Shown: positions 37,903-50,124 of the stretch, one piece after another
Layout: every line of letters starts with the position of its first letter
Numbering within the stretch: position 1 is the stretch's first letter
DNA from: Gammaproteobacteria bacterium
Lineage (GTDB): Bacteria; Pseudomonadota; Gammaproteobacteria; HK1
Assembly: GCA_021773635.1 (NCBI GenBank)
Contig: JAJFJV010000011.1
Span: 29,335 to 93,334 of the forward strand
Reading direction: 5' to 3'
Length of the DNA stretch: 64,000 bases
Position numbers and translations under genes: made by a program
Notes under the pieces: generated by a model
What the model was told of the DNA's origin: nothing
Database searches by the model: none
What the model saw: the letters and a program-made list of their open reading frames with translations, nothing else

Positions 37903-38225
37903 CGCACCGGGGGAAAACTTGCCCCTGACGGCAACAAACTGCCGCCATTAGCCTGCGGATTGCCAGTCCAATCTCCCCCTACCCGCGGCGTACACGGATA
38001 TTTCGGTCTGGCTCGGCCCTTTAGCGTCAATAACCTGACGTTCCTTCTGGAGGTGCTGAACTTGAACCCCCAAAACGCCAAATATCTGTCTCTAATGGAG
38101 AATAAAAGTAATAAAACTTGCATAAGATGGTGATTATGCTAGTTTTTATGTCATTGACTTATTTGCTGGCACGCATTTCGCAGTGTAAATCCCAGACACT
38201 AATAAAAAGCCCTGGGGGAAACCTG
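37903..38225. other. Intergenic region between yciK and the diguanylate cyclase
   Basis: About 320 bases, AT-rich in its second half. It contains short open frames only and a hydrophobic in-frame extension upstream of the cyclase (from TTG 38118) that lacks a ribosome site. No clear terminator is visible after yciK. A TTGACT at 38154 could be a -35 element, but no acceptable -10 stands at 16-18 bases. Confidence 0.5.
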
Positions 38226-39224
38226 ATGCCCATTCCATTGCCTTCTGCCGAAAACAGGTTTATTAACAACGTAGAGAGTCGCCAACAGAAGATTGCCATT
38301 ATGCCAAAGAGGCCTTTGCAACCGGTAAAAAAGCCAAACCGTCCCAACCGGGGATGGTTACTCAAGCTTGCCCGGGCATTGCAGACCTCGCTGGACACGG
38401 AGGAGCTGGTCCGTATCTTCGCGGAACACACGGCGGCCATCGTCAACTACGACAGCATCCACTTCAGTACCTCAGGCAGCGATATTGAATTCCAGCAAGG
38501 AGAGCTGGGTAAACACTCCTGTCATTATGACGTGGTGCTGCACGGCGGCACCCTGGGTGCCGTACATTTCACCCGCAATCATCCTTTTTCCGAGGAAGAA
38601 ACCAATATCCTCGAGGATCTCCTCTGTAATTTCGTGCATCCACTGCACAATTCCCTGCGCTATGAAAAGGCACTGCGGGCATCCATGCAGGATGCACTGA
38701 CCGGCCTGCAAAACCGGGCCAGCCTGGACCATAGCCTGGCCCGTGAAATCCAGCTGGCCGGGCGCTATTCCACCCCCTTGTCCGTCATCATGCTGGATCT
38801 GGATCATTTCAAGGCCGTCAACGATACCTTTGGGCACCCGGTGGGAGATCAGGTACTCAAGGTGGTTGCAGCCGAGGTCAGTGAGAGCGTCCGTGATAGC
38901 GATATCGTCTTCCGCTACGGCGGCGAGGAATTTATGGTGGTACTCAGCAACACCGGGCTTGCGGGGGCAAGCCAACTGGCGGAGCGCATCCGGCAGGCGG
39001 TTGAACGTGCCGATGTAAGCGCCGGGAAATATGAGCTCAAGACCACCATCAGTCTGGGAGTCGCCAGCTTGAACGGCGAGGAAGATGCCCGCCACCTGAT
39101 CGAAAAGGCCGATGACGCCCTGTATCAATCCAAGAGTTGTGGACGCAATCGGGTGACGGTGCTCAAAGACAGCCATCACGAAGCGGCAGCATCTTCCAAA
39201 CACCACCGGACTGCGCAAGCCTGA
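38226..39224 (+). CDS. Diguanylate cyclase with GAF-like domain
   Basis: Makes the second messenger c-di-GMP from GTP. The ATG at 38226 has a GGGGGA ribosome site. Of 332 residues, the first ~45 are basic, about 46-140 form a GAF-like sensor (LVRIFAEHTAAIVNYDSIHF), and 150-320 are a GGDEF domain with DALTGLQNRASLD, MLDLDHFKAVNDTFGHPVGD and the active GGEEF (232-236). The allosteric RxxD I-site is intact (R223-D226), so product inhibition is expected. No EAL domain. A longer version from 38118 would add a hydrophobic helix. Convergent with the PCuAC gene. Confidence 0.9.
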   Translation: MPIPLPSAENRFINNVESRQQKIAIMPKRPLQPVKKPNRPNRGWLLKLARALQTSLDTEELVRIFAEHTAAIVNYDSIHFSTSGSDIEFQQGELGKHSCHYDVVLHGGTLGAVHFTRNHPFSEEETNILEDLLCNFVHPLHNSLRYEKALRASMQDALTGLQNRASLDHSLAREIQLAGRYSTPLSVIMLDLDHFKAVNDTFGHPVGDQVLKVVAAEVSESVRDSDIVFRYGGEEFMVVLSNTGLAGASQLAERIRQAVERADVSAGKYELKTTISLGVASLNGEEDARHLIEKADDALYQSKSCGRNRVTVLKDSHHEAAASSKHHRTAQA

Positions 39225-39240
39225 GAAAAAGCTCGCTGAT

Positions 39241-39738
39241 TCAGTGCATGTCGTGATGCCCCGGTGAAGGCTTCCCGGCATGTGCCTTCATTCCCCGAAT
39301 CTCCACCTCCGTCTCAACGCTCCCGCTACTGGAAAATTCAAGACTCAACGGAAAGTGCTCACCGGCTCTAAGGGGGGCGCTCAAGCCAAACAGCATGATG
39401 TGCAGGCCGCCGGGATGCAGGCTCACCAGGGCGCCTGGCGGTACGTCAATTCCCTCAACCGGCCTCATCCTTGCCATATTGCCCTTCATCTGGTGCGTGT
39501 GGAGCTCGGCTCGCTCAGCCACCGGCGTGGAAGCACCAAGCAGCCGATCCGCCTTGTTAGTGCGGTTTTTTAACTGCAGGTAAACCACACCATTTTTTGC
39601 CATGGGTGGAGTTGGCCGGGCCCAGACCTTTTCCACACGGACGAACCCCATTCCGTGTCCATCGCCATCCCCGTGAGCAAAAATTGTGGACCACCCAAGC
39701 AACATCCAAACCCCAACAAAGGCAACACCTAACTTCAT
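39241..39738 (-). CDS. PCuAC-type periplasmic copper chaperone
   Basis: A 165-residue secreted protein of the PCuAC (DUF461) family, which carries Cu(I) to cytochrome oxidase or other periplasmic copper sites. A signal peptide (GVAFVGVWMLLGWSTIFA) precedes a His-rich stretch HGDGDGHGMG. The copper motif H-M-x10-M-x21-H-x-M is visible as HTHQMKGNMARM ... GLHIMLFG. The C-terminus also ends with HHDMH, extra potential copper ligands. It stands alone without ScoI or other copper genes. Confidence 0.9.
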   Translation of the reverse strand: MKLGVAFVGVWMLLGWSTIFAHGDGDGHGMGFVRVEKVWARPTPPMAKNGVVYLQLKNRTNKADRLLGASTPVAERAELHTHQMKGNMARMRPVEGIDVPPGALVSLHPGGLHIMLFGLSAPLRAGEHFPLSLEFSSSGSVETEVEIRGMKAHAGKPSPGHHDMH

Positions 39739-39793
39739 GTATAGCTCCTAACCAACTGATATAAAAATAGTTTAATAACAGATCTCAACCCAT

Positions 39794-42501
<2,708 letters not shown>

Positions 42502-42503
42502 CC

Positions 42504-45500
42504 CTAGACTCCCGCCAACTCCACTGCTGCATCCATATCGACTGCCACCAGACGCGAAACGCCTGGCTCATTCATGGTGACACCGATCAATTGCTTGTTG
42601 ATCTCCATGGTGACCTTGTTATGGGTAACCACGATCATCTGCACCTGGGTGGCCATATCCTTGACGAGCTCGCAGAAACGCCCGACGTTGGCATCATCCA
42701 GGGGCGCATCCACCTCATCGAGCAAACAGAATGGGGCCGGCTTGAGGTCAAAAATCGAGAATAGCAAAGCAACCGCCGTCAACGCCTTCTCGCCGCCTGA
42801 AAGCAGGTGGATGGTGCTATTTTTCTTGCCTGGTGGACGTGCCATTACGGTGATTCCGGTATTCAGCAAATCCTCGTCAGTGAGCTCCAGATAGGCAGCA
42901 CCACCGCCAAATAGCCGCGGGAAACGCTCGCTGAACCCGTTGTTCACGGTCTCAAAGGTCTCCCGAAAGCGGGTTCGGGTTTCCCGATCAATCTTGCCGA
43001 TAGCCTCTTCCAGAGTGGTCAGCGCATCGACCAGATCCTGGTTCTGGGCATCCAGATACTCCTTGCGCTCCGCCAACTGGCTACGTTCATCAATGGCAGC
43101 GAGGTTAATTGCCCCAAGACGTTCGATGCTACGGGCCAGCTTGACCAGGGACTCGTCCCAGTCGGTCTCCAGCGCATCATCCGGCAGGTTCTCGAGCAAG
43201 GACTCCAATATCTGGTCACGCTGTTCCAGTTCCTCCACCAGAGTCTGCAGGCGTACCAGCAATTCCCGATTCTCCAAGCGTAGCCCATCCAGGCCATCGC
43301 GTTCTTGCGTCACCGCCTGCTCCCGACCCAACCGCTGCCGGGAGAGCTCGCGCAACTTTTCATCGGCAACCTCCACCACCCCGCGGGCTGCCTTAAGGGC
43401 CTGTTCAGCGTACTCATGCGCCTGCAGCTTGGTATCGAGTTCGGCGCGCACGGCCACCAGCGGCTGCCGCACGGCCGTCAGGGCCTCCTCCAGTTCAGCG
43501 CGACGTTGCTCGTGCTCGGCCACCAGTGTCCGGTTGCGGGTACTGGCCTGTTCCAGGGCCTGGCGCCGGGTTCGCATGGACTCGAGCTTAAGGCCCAGCT
43601 CGTGGGACTCATCGCTCGCTGCCTGCCACAGTTCGCGTGCCTCATTGAAGCGCTCGCGCAGGGTCTCGCGGGCAGACTGCAACACTGTTCGCTCTGACTC
43701 CAGGCGCTGCTGGCTGGCGCTGTGCTCTCGCAAGCCGTTCTCGGCACTTGCCAGTGCCTGCTGGTCCTTACCGAGCAGCTCTTCCAATTGCTGTTTTTCC
43801 CCGGCCAGCTCCAGCGCCCGCGCTTGTTCGGCCGCCGCTCGCTCACGTGCCGTTGCATAGTCGGATTTCAGGCTGCCATAGCGACCGTGCAGCTGGTGCA
43901 GCTCGCGCTGCCAGCGCGCCGCCTCCTGTTCGTGTTGTTGCAGTGCCACGCGTTGCTCGCGTAGCGACTGTTCAAGCTCATCCACCCGCTCCCGAACCTG
44001 GGTACGACGGGTTTTCAGTTCTTTGAGCTCACGTTCCCGCGAGAGAATTCCCGGCCGGCCATCAGGCTCCCGCGCCATCCGCACCCAATTCTGGCCAAGC
44101 CAAACACCCTGGGGGGTGACCACCGACTCACGGGGGGCCAGCTCTGGCAACAGCTCAAAGGCCGCCTGCAGGCTGTCCACGCCATAGATACCATCAAGCA
44201 GGCTGGCTACCGGCCAACGGCTTTCTACGCGCTCACAGAGCGGTACGGCAGCTGCACCACGGGTGCTCGGGGCAATATCTTTAGAGCTATCGAGAAAGGC
44301 CAGCCCACCGCCGGGAAAACCGGTCTCCAGGGCAGTGGCCAGCTCACGCAGACCTCCGTCCACACAAACCGCCTCCAAATCTCCACCCAGCACGGTCTCC
44401 AGCGCCAACTCCCAACCAGGGGCCTCAAGATCCTCTGCCAGACGAGATTGGTCAGCCAGTTGGTGCGCCTCCAGCCAGGCCTGAACCGACTCGTTGGCGC
44501 CATTGATCGCCTCCTGCTGCAAGGCCTCCAGCGAGGCGATCTTCCCCTGCAGGGTATGTAGCACCTCACGTTCGTGATGAACTGTCTCACCGAGTCCGGC
44601 CACTTCCTGACGTAGCCGCTCCACGGCCTCCTGCTCAAGCTGCTGGCTCTGTTGCAACCTTTCCCGATCCCGCTCGGTGGTAGCCAGTTCCGCCTCTAAG
44701 CTGTGAAAATCCTGCTGATCGTCAGCGGGCTGCTGTGAGGCACATTCCGCGGCAATGCGTTCCAGTCGGCTCTCGACTCGGGCAATCTGCCCCTTGAGCT
44801 GCTCGATACGGGTGCGTTCCCCATGTGCAGCCCGTGCCGGCGCCGCACTACGCTCATTGAATGCCTCCCATTCGGCCTGGTGGGTGTGCCGGTCCTCTTC
44901 ACAGGCATCGGCCTGTTCCCGTGCTTGCGCCAGGGCTTGCAACTGTTGTGTGTGTCGGGGCTCAAGCTGAGTGAGCTCGCTGGCAACTTGCTCCAGGCCC
45001 GCCTTGTCGCGCCCCATTTCCCCGCGCGCCTCATTGAGGATGCGCTCCTCGCGGGCGAGGTTTTCCTCCAGGGTCGCGAGCTCGCGCCGGCGATGCTCTA
45101 TGGCCTCCTCCTGACGCGCGATCTCGGCACTTGCAGCAAGTTTGATGCGGTAGGCCTCGTTGAATTGCTCGGTTTGCTCTCCGTGCAGCTGACGGCGACG
45201 CTCCAAATCTGCCTCGATAGCACGCAACTCGGCCACGGCCTTTTCCAGCATCGCCTCCTGGGCGGCTATGCCGCGTTCCTGTTCCAGCAAGCGCTCATTC
45301 AACAAGCGCCAGCGCAGTGCCAGACGCTCTGCTTCCAGATGGCGTTCCTTCTCCTTCAGGCTGCGATAACGCTCAGCGCTCCTGGCCTGGCGGTCCAGAC
45401 GGCGTAGCTGACCGCCCAGTTCCTCGCGTAAATCACTGAGGCGAGAAAGGTTTTCCTTGGTGTGGCGAATGCGATTTTCGGTTTCCCGACGCCGCTCCTT

Positions 45501-46019
45501 GTATTGCGAGATGCCGGCCGCTTCCTCGATAAACTCCCGTAATTCATCGGGCCGGGCCTCCACCATGCGTGAGATCATGCCCTGTTCGATGACCGCATAG
45601 CTGCGCGGTCCAAGGCCGGTACCCAGGAAAATATCGGTAATGTCACGGCGACGGCAGCGCTTGCCGTTGAGGAAGTAGGCAGAATGCCCGTCTCGTCCCA
45701 CCTGACGACGTATGGAAATTTCGTTGTAGCTCGCGTAGCGTCCGCCCAATGCACCTTTGTGATTGTCAAAAATCAGCTCGACAGAGGCCTGTCCCACGGG
45801 CTTGCGGGAGCTGGAACCATTAAACACGACATCCGACATGGTGCCGGCGCGCAGATGCTTGGCTGAAGCCTCCCCCATCACCCAACGCACCGCATCAATG
45901 ATATTGGACTTGCCACAGCCATTGGGCCCAACGATACCGACCAGTTGACCGGGCAGCTCCACGGTGGTGGGATCGACAAAGGATTTGAAGCCCGAAAGGT
46001 GGACTTTACGTAGACGCAT
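42504..46019 (-). CDS. smc: Chromosome segregation protein SMC
   Basis: Condensin ATPase of 1171 residues. The Walker A GPNGCGKSN lies at residues 32-40 in the N-terminal head. Two long coiled coils rich in Glu, Gln, Arg and Leu flank a hinge at about residues 510-660, and the C-terminal head has LLSGGEKALTAVALLFSIF (signature) and CLLDEVDAPLDDANVGRF (Walker B). Having SMC instead of MukBEF distinguishes this genome from enterics. ScpA/ScpB are not in the window. Divergent from queF. Confidence 0.98.
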   Translation of the reverse strand: MRLRKVHLSGFKSFVDPTTVELPGQLVGIVGPNGCGKSNIIDAVRWVMGEASAKHLRAGTMSDVVFNGSSSRKPVGQASVELIFDNHKGALGGRYASYNEISIRRQVGRDGHSAYFLNGKRCRRRDITDIFLGTGLGPRSYAVIEQGMISRMVEARPDELREFIEEAAGISQYKERRRETENRIRHTKENLSRLSDLREELGGQLRRLDRQARSAERYRSLKEKERHLEAERLALRWRLLNERLLEQERGIAAQEAMLEKAVAELRAIEADLERRRQLHGEQTEQFNEAYRIKLAASAEIARQEEAIEHRRRELATLEENLAREERILNEARGEMGRDKAGLEQVASELTQLEPRHTQQLQALAQAREQADACEEDRHTHQAEWEAFNERSAAPARAAHGERTRIEQLKGQIARVESRLERIAAECASQQPADDQQDFHSLEAELATTERDRERLQQSQQLEQEAVERLRQEVAGLGETVHHEREVLHTLQGKIASLEALQQEAINGANESVQAWLEAHQLADQSRLAEDLEAPGWELALETVLGGDLEAVCVDGGLRELATALETGFPGGGLAFLDSSKDIAPSTRGAAAVPLCERVESRWPVASLLDGIYGVDSLQAAFELLPELAPRESVVTPQGVWLGQNWVRMAREPDGRPGILSRERELKELKTRRTQVRERVDELEQSLREQRVALQQHEQEAARWQRELHQLHGRYGSLKSDYATARERAAAEQARALELAGEKQQLEELLGKDQQALASAENGLREHSASQQRLESERTVLQSARETLRERFNEARELWQAASDESHELGLKLESMRTRRQALEQASTRNRTLVAEHEQRRAELEEALTAVRQPLVAVRAELDTKLQAHEYAEQALKAARGVVEVADEKLRELSRQRLGREQAVTQERDGLDGLRLENRELLVRLQTLVEELEQRDQILESLLENLPDDALETDWDESLVKLARSIERLGAINLAAIDERSQLAERKEYLDAQNQDLVDALTTLEEAIGKIDRETRTRFRETFETVNNGFSERFPRLFGGGAAYLELTDEDLLNTGITVMARPPGKKNSTIHLLSGGEKALTAVALLFSIFDLKPAPFCLLDEVDAPLDDANVGRFCELVKDMATQVQMIVVTHNKVTMEINKQLIGVTMNEPGVSRLVAVDMDAAVELAGV

Positions 46020-46116
46020 ACTTAGAGTTTTCCCCGAAACACAGGCCGGCTGACATCGGCCGGTACTTTACACTAAAGTGTTGCCTCATTTGCGCTTGGA
46101 AATAGAGACTCACCCC

Positions 46117-46506
46117 ATGTCCGAACCCCTCTCCGCCCTGCTTGACAGCTTTGAAAACCCGAGCCCGGAGCGCGATTACACTATCCGCATCCGCATCCCC
46201 GAATTCACCTGCTTGTGTCCGAAGACGGGGCAGCCGGATTTTGCCACCTTGCACATTGAGTACGTCGCAAATCGACGCTGCGTGGAACTCAAATCCCTCA
46301 AGCTGTACATCGTCGCCTTCCGTGATCAGGGCGCCTTTCACGAGGCGGTCACAAACCGGATACTCAACGACCTGGTCAGCGCCTGCGAGCCGCGCTTCAT
46401 GCGCCTGAGTGCAGAATTCAAGGTCCGTGGCGGCATTTACACCACCATTGTTGCCGAACACCAGGCCCCGGGCTGGGTATCAACCACACCCGTCTCGTTA
46501 CCGTGA
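46117..46506 (+). CDS. queF: NADPH-dependent 7-cyano-7-deazaguanine reductase (short QueF)
   Basis: Reduces preQ0 to preQ1 in queuosine synthesis. The start at 46117 ([14 protein letters not shown]) gives 129 residues, the unimodular (YkvM-type) form instead of the longer two-domain E. coli form. The catalytic Cys is in [14 protein letters not shown], the QueF NADPH motif is [10 protein letters not shown], and substrate residues include [11 protein letters not shown]. The stop overlaps the cysZ GTG start. Confidence 0.94.
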   Translation: MSEPLSALLDSFENPSPERDYTIRIRIPEFTCLCPKTGQPDFATLHIEYVANRRCVELKSLKLYIVAFRDQGAFHEAVTNRILNDLVSACEPRFMRLSAEFKVRGGIYTTIVAEHQAPGWVSTTPVSLP

Positions 46507-47279
46507 ACACGACGGCTCCGGGACCGGGCAATCCCTTGACCGGAGCGGCCTGCCTGCTGCGTGGCTTCCGCCTCATTGCCCGCCCCAGACTACGCCGTTT
46601 CGTTATCATCCCGCTGGCCATCAACACCCTGTTGTTCTCGCTCCTGCTCTATTATCTCGGCGATGCCTTCAATAGCCTGTTGAACTGGCTACTGCCCCAG
46701 TGGCTGCTGGAATGGTTGCTGTGGATCGTCTGGCCACTCTTCGCCCTGGCCGCCATTTGCCTGTTGTGGTTTGGTTTTGCCTTGCTGGCAGCGCTCATCG
46801 CTGCCCCCTTCAACAGCCTGCTAGCGCTGGCGGTGGAACGTGAACTCCGGGGCCATGCCGAGGAAGTGGATGGCAACTGGAAGGGAATCCTGCGAGAGGT
46901 CGGTCGAACCCTGTGGTCAGAATTGGGCAAGCTGACCTATATTCTCCTGCGAGCTATCCCTTTGCTGCTGCTTTTTCTGATACCTGGACTCAATCTTGCG
47001 GCACCGCTGCTATGGTTCCTGTTTGGTGCCTGGATATTTGCCCTGGAATACGCAGATTTCCCCATGGGCAATCACGGCATCCTTTTTCCCGAACAGCGCC
47101 GCAAACTGGCTGAGCGACGTTTGCTGAGTCTCGGCTTTGGCGCTAGCGTTGCACTTGCCCTGTTGGTACCCATACTCAACTTCTTTGTCATGCCCGCAGC
47201 CGTGGCCGGTGCCACCTTGCTGTGGGTTGAGCGTCTCGGCCCGGAACAATCCGTTGTTTCCGCGCCAACAGCCAATTAA
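46503..47279 (+). CDS. cysZ: CysZ/EI24-type membrane protein (putative sulfate transporter)
   Basis: A 258-residue polytopic membrane protein of the CysZ family, linked in E. coli to sulfate uptake. It begins with [44 protein letters not shown], a typical CysZ opening, followed by further hydrophobic helices and the [14 protein letters not shown] segment. GTG start overlaps queF. No sulfate assimilation genes are close, and many bacterial members of the family are uncharacterised, so the substrate is inferred from homology only. Confidence 0.88.
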   Translation: MNTTAPGPGNPLTGAACLLRGFRLIARPRLRRFVIIPLAINTLLFSLLLYYLGDAFNSLLNWLLPQWLLEWLLWIVWPLFALAAICLLWFGFALLAALIAAPFNSLLALAVERELRGHAEEVDGNWKGILREVGRTLWSELGKLTYILLRAIPLLLLFLIPGLNLAAPLLWFLFGAWIFALEYADFPMGNHGILFPEQRRKLAERRLLSLGFGASVALALLVPILNFFVMPAAVAGATLLWVERLGPEQSVVSAPTAN

Positions 47280-47401
47280 GAAGCACTTTTTATCCCGTTT
47301 TTTTGCGTCTCGCCGCTTGATCTGGTATTAAACCGCGTCCGCTGGAGCAGGAGGCCTGCAGAGGCTTTTCATTCTGCCCGGGGACTCGCACCATTCTGGC
47401 G

Positions 47402-47417
47402 GGAATGCTAGCATTCC
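47402..47417. promoter_or_regulatory. Perfect 16-base palindrome in the dksA upstream region
   Basis: GGAATGCTAGCATTCC is a perfect inverted repeat 40 bases before the dksA start. It has no following T-run, so it is not a terminator. It could be an operator or an mRNA hairpin in the dksA leader. No known regulator consensus is claimed. Confidence 0.4.
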
Positions 47418-47457
47418 GCTCTTGGCCAAACCCTGTGTAGGTAAAGGTAGGAAAACC

Positions 47458-47883
47458 ATGAAAGACCCCTTGGAGCCAGTTCTCAACTTCACTCCTTACA
47501 AGGAGAAGAAGGGAGAGGAATACATGAATGAGGCCCAGGTCGTGCATTTCCAGGGAATCCTCAACGACTGGAAGAAACAGTTAATGGAAGAAGTGGACCG
47601 CACCCTCGACCATATGCAGGACGATGCGGGAAACTTCCCTGATCCCAACGACCGTGCCAGCCAGGAATCCGAGTTTACTCTGGAACTTCGCACCCGCGAC
47701 CGGGAACGTAAACTCATCAAGAAGATTGATGAGGCACTCGTGGCGCTGGAATCTGATGACTACGGCTATTGCGAAAGCTGTGGCGTCGAAATCGGTGTCC
47801 GCCGCCTTGAGGCACGCCCCACCGCCACCCTGTGCATAGACTGCAAGGTGCTGGACGAAATCCGCGAGAAACAACAGGGCTGA
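47458..47883 (+). CDS. dksA: RNA polymerase-binding transcription factor DksA
   Basis: Binds RNA polymerase and works with ppGpp in the stringent response. ATG 47458 follows GGTAGGAAAACC; product 141 residues. A coiled coil ([21 protein letters not shown]) leads to the acidic tip [12 protein letters not shown], which holds the Asp residues that enter the secondary channel. The C-terminal four-cysteine zinc finger is CESC ... CIDC, so it is the canonical zinc form. It precedes gluQ by 85 bases, the usual dksA-gluQ arrangement. Confidence 0.97.
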   Translation: MKDPLEPVLNFTPYKEKKGEEYMNEAQVVHFQGILNDWKKQLMEEVDRTLDHMQDDAGNFPDPNDRASQESEFTLELRTRDRERKLIKKIDEALVALESDDYGYCESCGVEIGVRRLEARPTATLCIDCKVLDEIREKQQG

Positions 47884-47968
47884 TGGACCCCGGCGCAGGC
47901 TCTTTCTACCCGCGCCACCACATTCCCCTCTCCGGGTTGCCAGCAACGCATCTCTCCCGGATACAGCA

Positions 47969-48835
47969 ATGAAAGCTGCGCCCTGTTACCGGGGCCGCTT
48001 TGCCCCCTCGCCCTCAGGCCCCCTGCATTTTGGCTCTGCCGTTGCCGCCATTGGCAGCTATCTCCAGGCTCGTAGCGCCGGTGGTGAGTGGCTGTTACGC
48101 ATGGAGGATTTGGACCAGGGACGCACTGTAGCAGGGGCCGGCGATACCATTCTCGGCGGACTCGAGTCCTTGGGACTTTACTGGGACGGCCCGGTGCTTT
48201 ATCAAAGCGCCCGGATGGCCGTCTATGAAGAGGCCTTGCAACAACTTGTCGATAGTGGCCAGGCTTACCCCTGTGGTTGCACTCGCAAAGAGGTGGCAGG
48301 CAGACCCTACCCCGGTACTTGCCGTCACGGCCTTCCACCCGGCCGGAACGGTCGTTCCCTGCGCCTGCGCACGGAGGGCGCGCGCTATCAGATTCAGGAT
48401 CGCATACAGGGAATCGAACTCCAGATGTTGGAAGAGAGCGTGGGAGATTTCATCATCCGGCGTGGCGACGGTATTCCTGCCTATCACCTTGCCGTAGTGG
48501 TAGATGATGCCTTCCAGGGTATCACCGAGATCGTCCGTGGCAGTGATCTGCTGGAGTCCACCGCCTGCCACATCCACCTGCAACACGCACTCGATTACCC
48601 GCTACCCGCCTACGCCCATTTGCCCGTGGTTACCAACACCGCTGGTATCAAGCTAAGCAAGCAAACAGGAGCCCGGGCGATCGATGAAATTGCCCCGAAA
48701 GACACCTGGCTGCGGGCATTGAGTTTTCTCGGGCAGGAACTTCCGCCCCCCGGGGAGGCGGTTGAAACAATTCGGGACTGGGCCATCGCTCACTGGAAAC
48801 TGGAGCGGGTACCCCGCATCCTGTCGGCATGCTGA
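47969..48835 (+). CDS. gluQ: Glutamyl-Q tRNA(Asp) synthetase
   Basis: Paralogue of glutamyl-tRNA synthetase that attaches glutamate to queuosine in tRNA(Asp). The 288 residues contain the Rossmann catalytic domain (RFAPSPSGPLHFGSAVAAIGS, HIGH-like), zinc ligands in YPCGCTRKEV...YPGTCRH, and the KMSKS-like GIKLSKQTGA; the anticodon-binding domain is absent, as expected. Together with queF it ties two queuosine genes into this region. Confidence 0.95.
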   Translation: MKAAPCYRGRFAPSPSGPLHFGSAVAAIGSYLQARSAGGEWLLRMEDLDQGRTVAGAGDTILGGLESLGLYWDGPVLYQSARMAVYEEALQQLVDSGQAYPCGCTRKEVAGRPYPGTCRHGLPPGRNGRSLRLRTEGARYQIQDRIQGIELQMLEESVGDFIIRRGDGIPAYHLAVVVDDAFQGITEIVRGSDLLESTACHIHLQHALDYPLPAYAHLPVVTNTAGIKLSKQTGARAIDEIAPKDTWLRALSFLGQELPPPGEAVETIRDWAIAHWKLERVPRILSAC

Positions 48836-48870
48836 ATATTCCTCCGCAGAGCGGGTGCTATATTCTGTCC

Positions 48871-49521
48871 ATGCCCAAATATCTCGCCTGCCTCGCGCTG
48901 GTCATGTGTACTCTCAGCGCCCCGGCCTACGCCGATGGCGACATACGCATCAAGGGACTGTTTCGCGATAAGGCGTTACTGGAAATCGACGGCCATCAAC
49001 GTCTGGTACGCAAGGGAGAACGAACTCCCGAGGGCCTGACCCTGATTTCCGCGGACAGCAAGGCGGCGGTGCTGGAGTACCGTGGCAAGCGTTCCACGTA
49101 CAAAATGGGCTCCCGTATCAGTGGCAGCTACGCCACTCCACCGACCCCGCCCAGTGTCCGCATCTGGGCCTCATCCCGGGGAATGTACCGCACCACTGGC
49201 AGCATCAATGGCCAGACCGTCAGTTTTCTCGTAGACACCGGCGCCACCACCATTGCCATGAACCGCAACGAGGCCCGACGTCTTGGAATCGACTATCTGG
49301 TAACGGGCAAGGCGGGCTGGTCATCCACCGCCTCCGGTGTGACCCGCAGTTATGGCATCCGGCTAAAAAAAGTTCGCGTGGGCGATATTGAGTTGCACGA
49401 GGTCGATGCCGCGGTAATAGACGGAGATTTCCCCCGTACCGTGCTGCTTGGGATGTCCTTTCTCAAGCGCCTGGATATGCAGCGCAAGGGAGGAGCACTG
49501 GAACTTCGTCGACGTTACTGA
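48871..49521 (+). CDS. Periplasmic retroviral-type (clan AA) aspartic protease
   Basis: A secreted aspartic protease of the TIGR02281 type, dimeric in the family. The start at 48871 gives a signal peptide (YLACLALVMCTLSAPAYA), 216 residues. The active site is FLVDTGATTIAMN (D-T-G-A) at about residues 120-130; the C-terminal part has RTVLLGMSFLKRLDM, a family hallmark. The substrate is unknown; relatives process periplasmic proteins. An alternative start at 48829 would overlap gluQ. Confidence 0.85.
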   Translation: MPKYLACLALVMCTLSAPAYADGDIRIKGLFRDKALLEIDGHQRLVRKGERTPEGLTLISADSKAAVLEYRGKRSTYKMGSRISGSYATPPTPPSVRIWASSRGMYRTTGSINGQTVSFLVDTGATTIAMNRNEARRLGIDYLVTGKAGWSSTASGVTRSYGIRLKKVRVGDIELHEVDAAVIDGDFPRTVLLGMSFLKRLDMQRKGGALELRRRY

Positions 49522-49524
49522 TAT

Positions 49525-50058
49525 CTAGCCGGCGGGTGCCAGACGGCTGTCGGCACGCAGCGACAGCAAGCCACTCAGGCCAAACAGCAAGACGACGTAG
49601 AAGGCATTTCCCAGCAGGCTGTTGCGGAAGAATGGCAAGGCGGCCACATAACAACTGACCAGCCCGTTCAGAGTGTGGGCATAGAGTCCATCAAGCAACC
49701 AAACGCCAAAATTGGTTGCCAGAAAAAACAGCAGGGAACTCCCCAGGGTGACCACCCCAAGAGCAATGAAACCCGGTCTGGCACGCAAGTACAGACCAAA
49801 GCCCACGGTCACCGCAAAACAGCCATAGACAATCAGCATCTGGCTGTGAAAACCGATAATCAGATCACTCAATAACAGGGCCACCGCCGGTAGCAAAAAG
49901 GCCAGGCGACGATCCGCAAAGGCAGCACCACCAAACAACGCCATGGCCGCAACCGGCGTGACGTTCGGGGGATGGGGAATAAGGCGGCTGATCGCGGCGA
50001 GCCCCACCAGCGCAATAAGATAGATAAACCGCTTGTCGATGGTGAAATGCTCGTTCAT
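49525..50058 (-). CDS. DUF6580-type ECF S-component-like membrane protein
   Basis: A 177-residue membrane protein with about five or six hydrophobic helices and the family opening LIALVGLAAISRLIPHPPNVTPVAAMALFGGA, plus LLSDLIIGFHSQMLIVYG and SLLFFLATNFGVWL. Such proteins resemble substrate-binding S components of ECF transporters. The position at the end of a riboswitch-led B12 locus (receptor, TonB, adenosyltransferase) suggests inner-membrane cobalamin or precursor uptake, replacing BtuCD, which is not seen here. This is inference from context. The gap to the next gene upstream is 66 bases. Confidence 0.78.
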   Translation of the reverse strand: MNEHFTIDKRFIYLIALVGLAAISRLIPHPPNVTPVAAMALFGGAAFADRRLAFLLPAVALLLSDLIIGFHSQMLIVYGCFAVTVGFGLYLRARPGFIALGVVTLGSSLLFFLATNFGVWLLDGLYAHTLNGLVSCYVAALPFFRNSLLGNAFYVVLLFGLSGLLSLRADSRLAPAG

Positions 50059-50124
50059 GTCTGCTCCCCGAAAAGTTGCCCAATGGTAGGTGACAGGGCG
50101 AAAAATTGGTAGCCGCTACTTGCT

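Noticed and set aside
42940..43860. 306-codon and neighbouring open frames antisense to smc
   Set aside because: Low-complexity Ser/Arg-rich translation mirrors the coiled-coil codons of smc; no start signal or family match.
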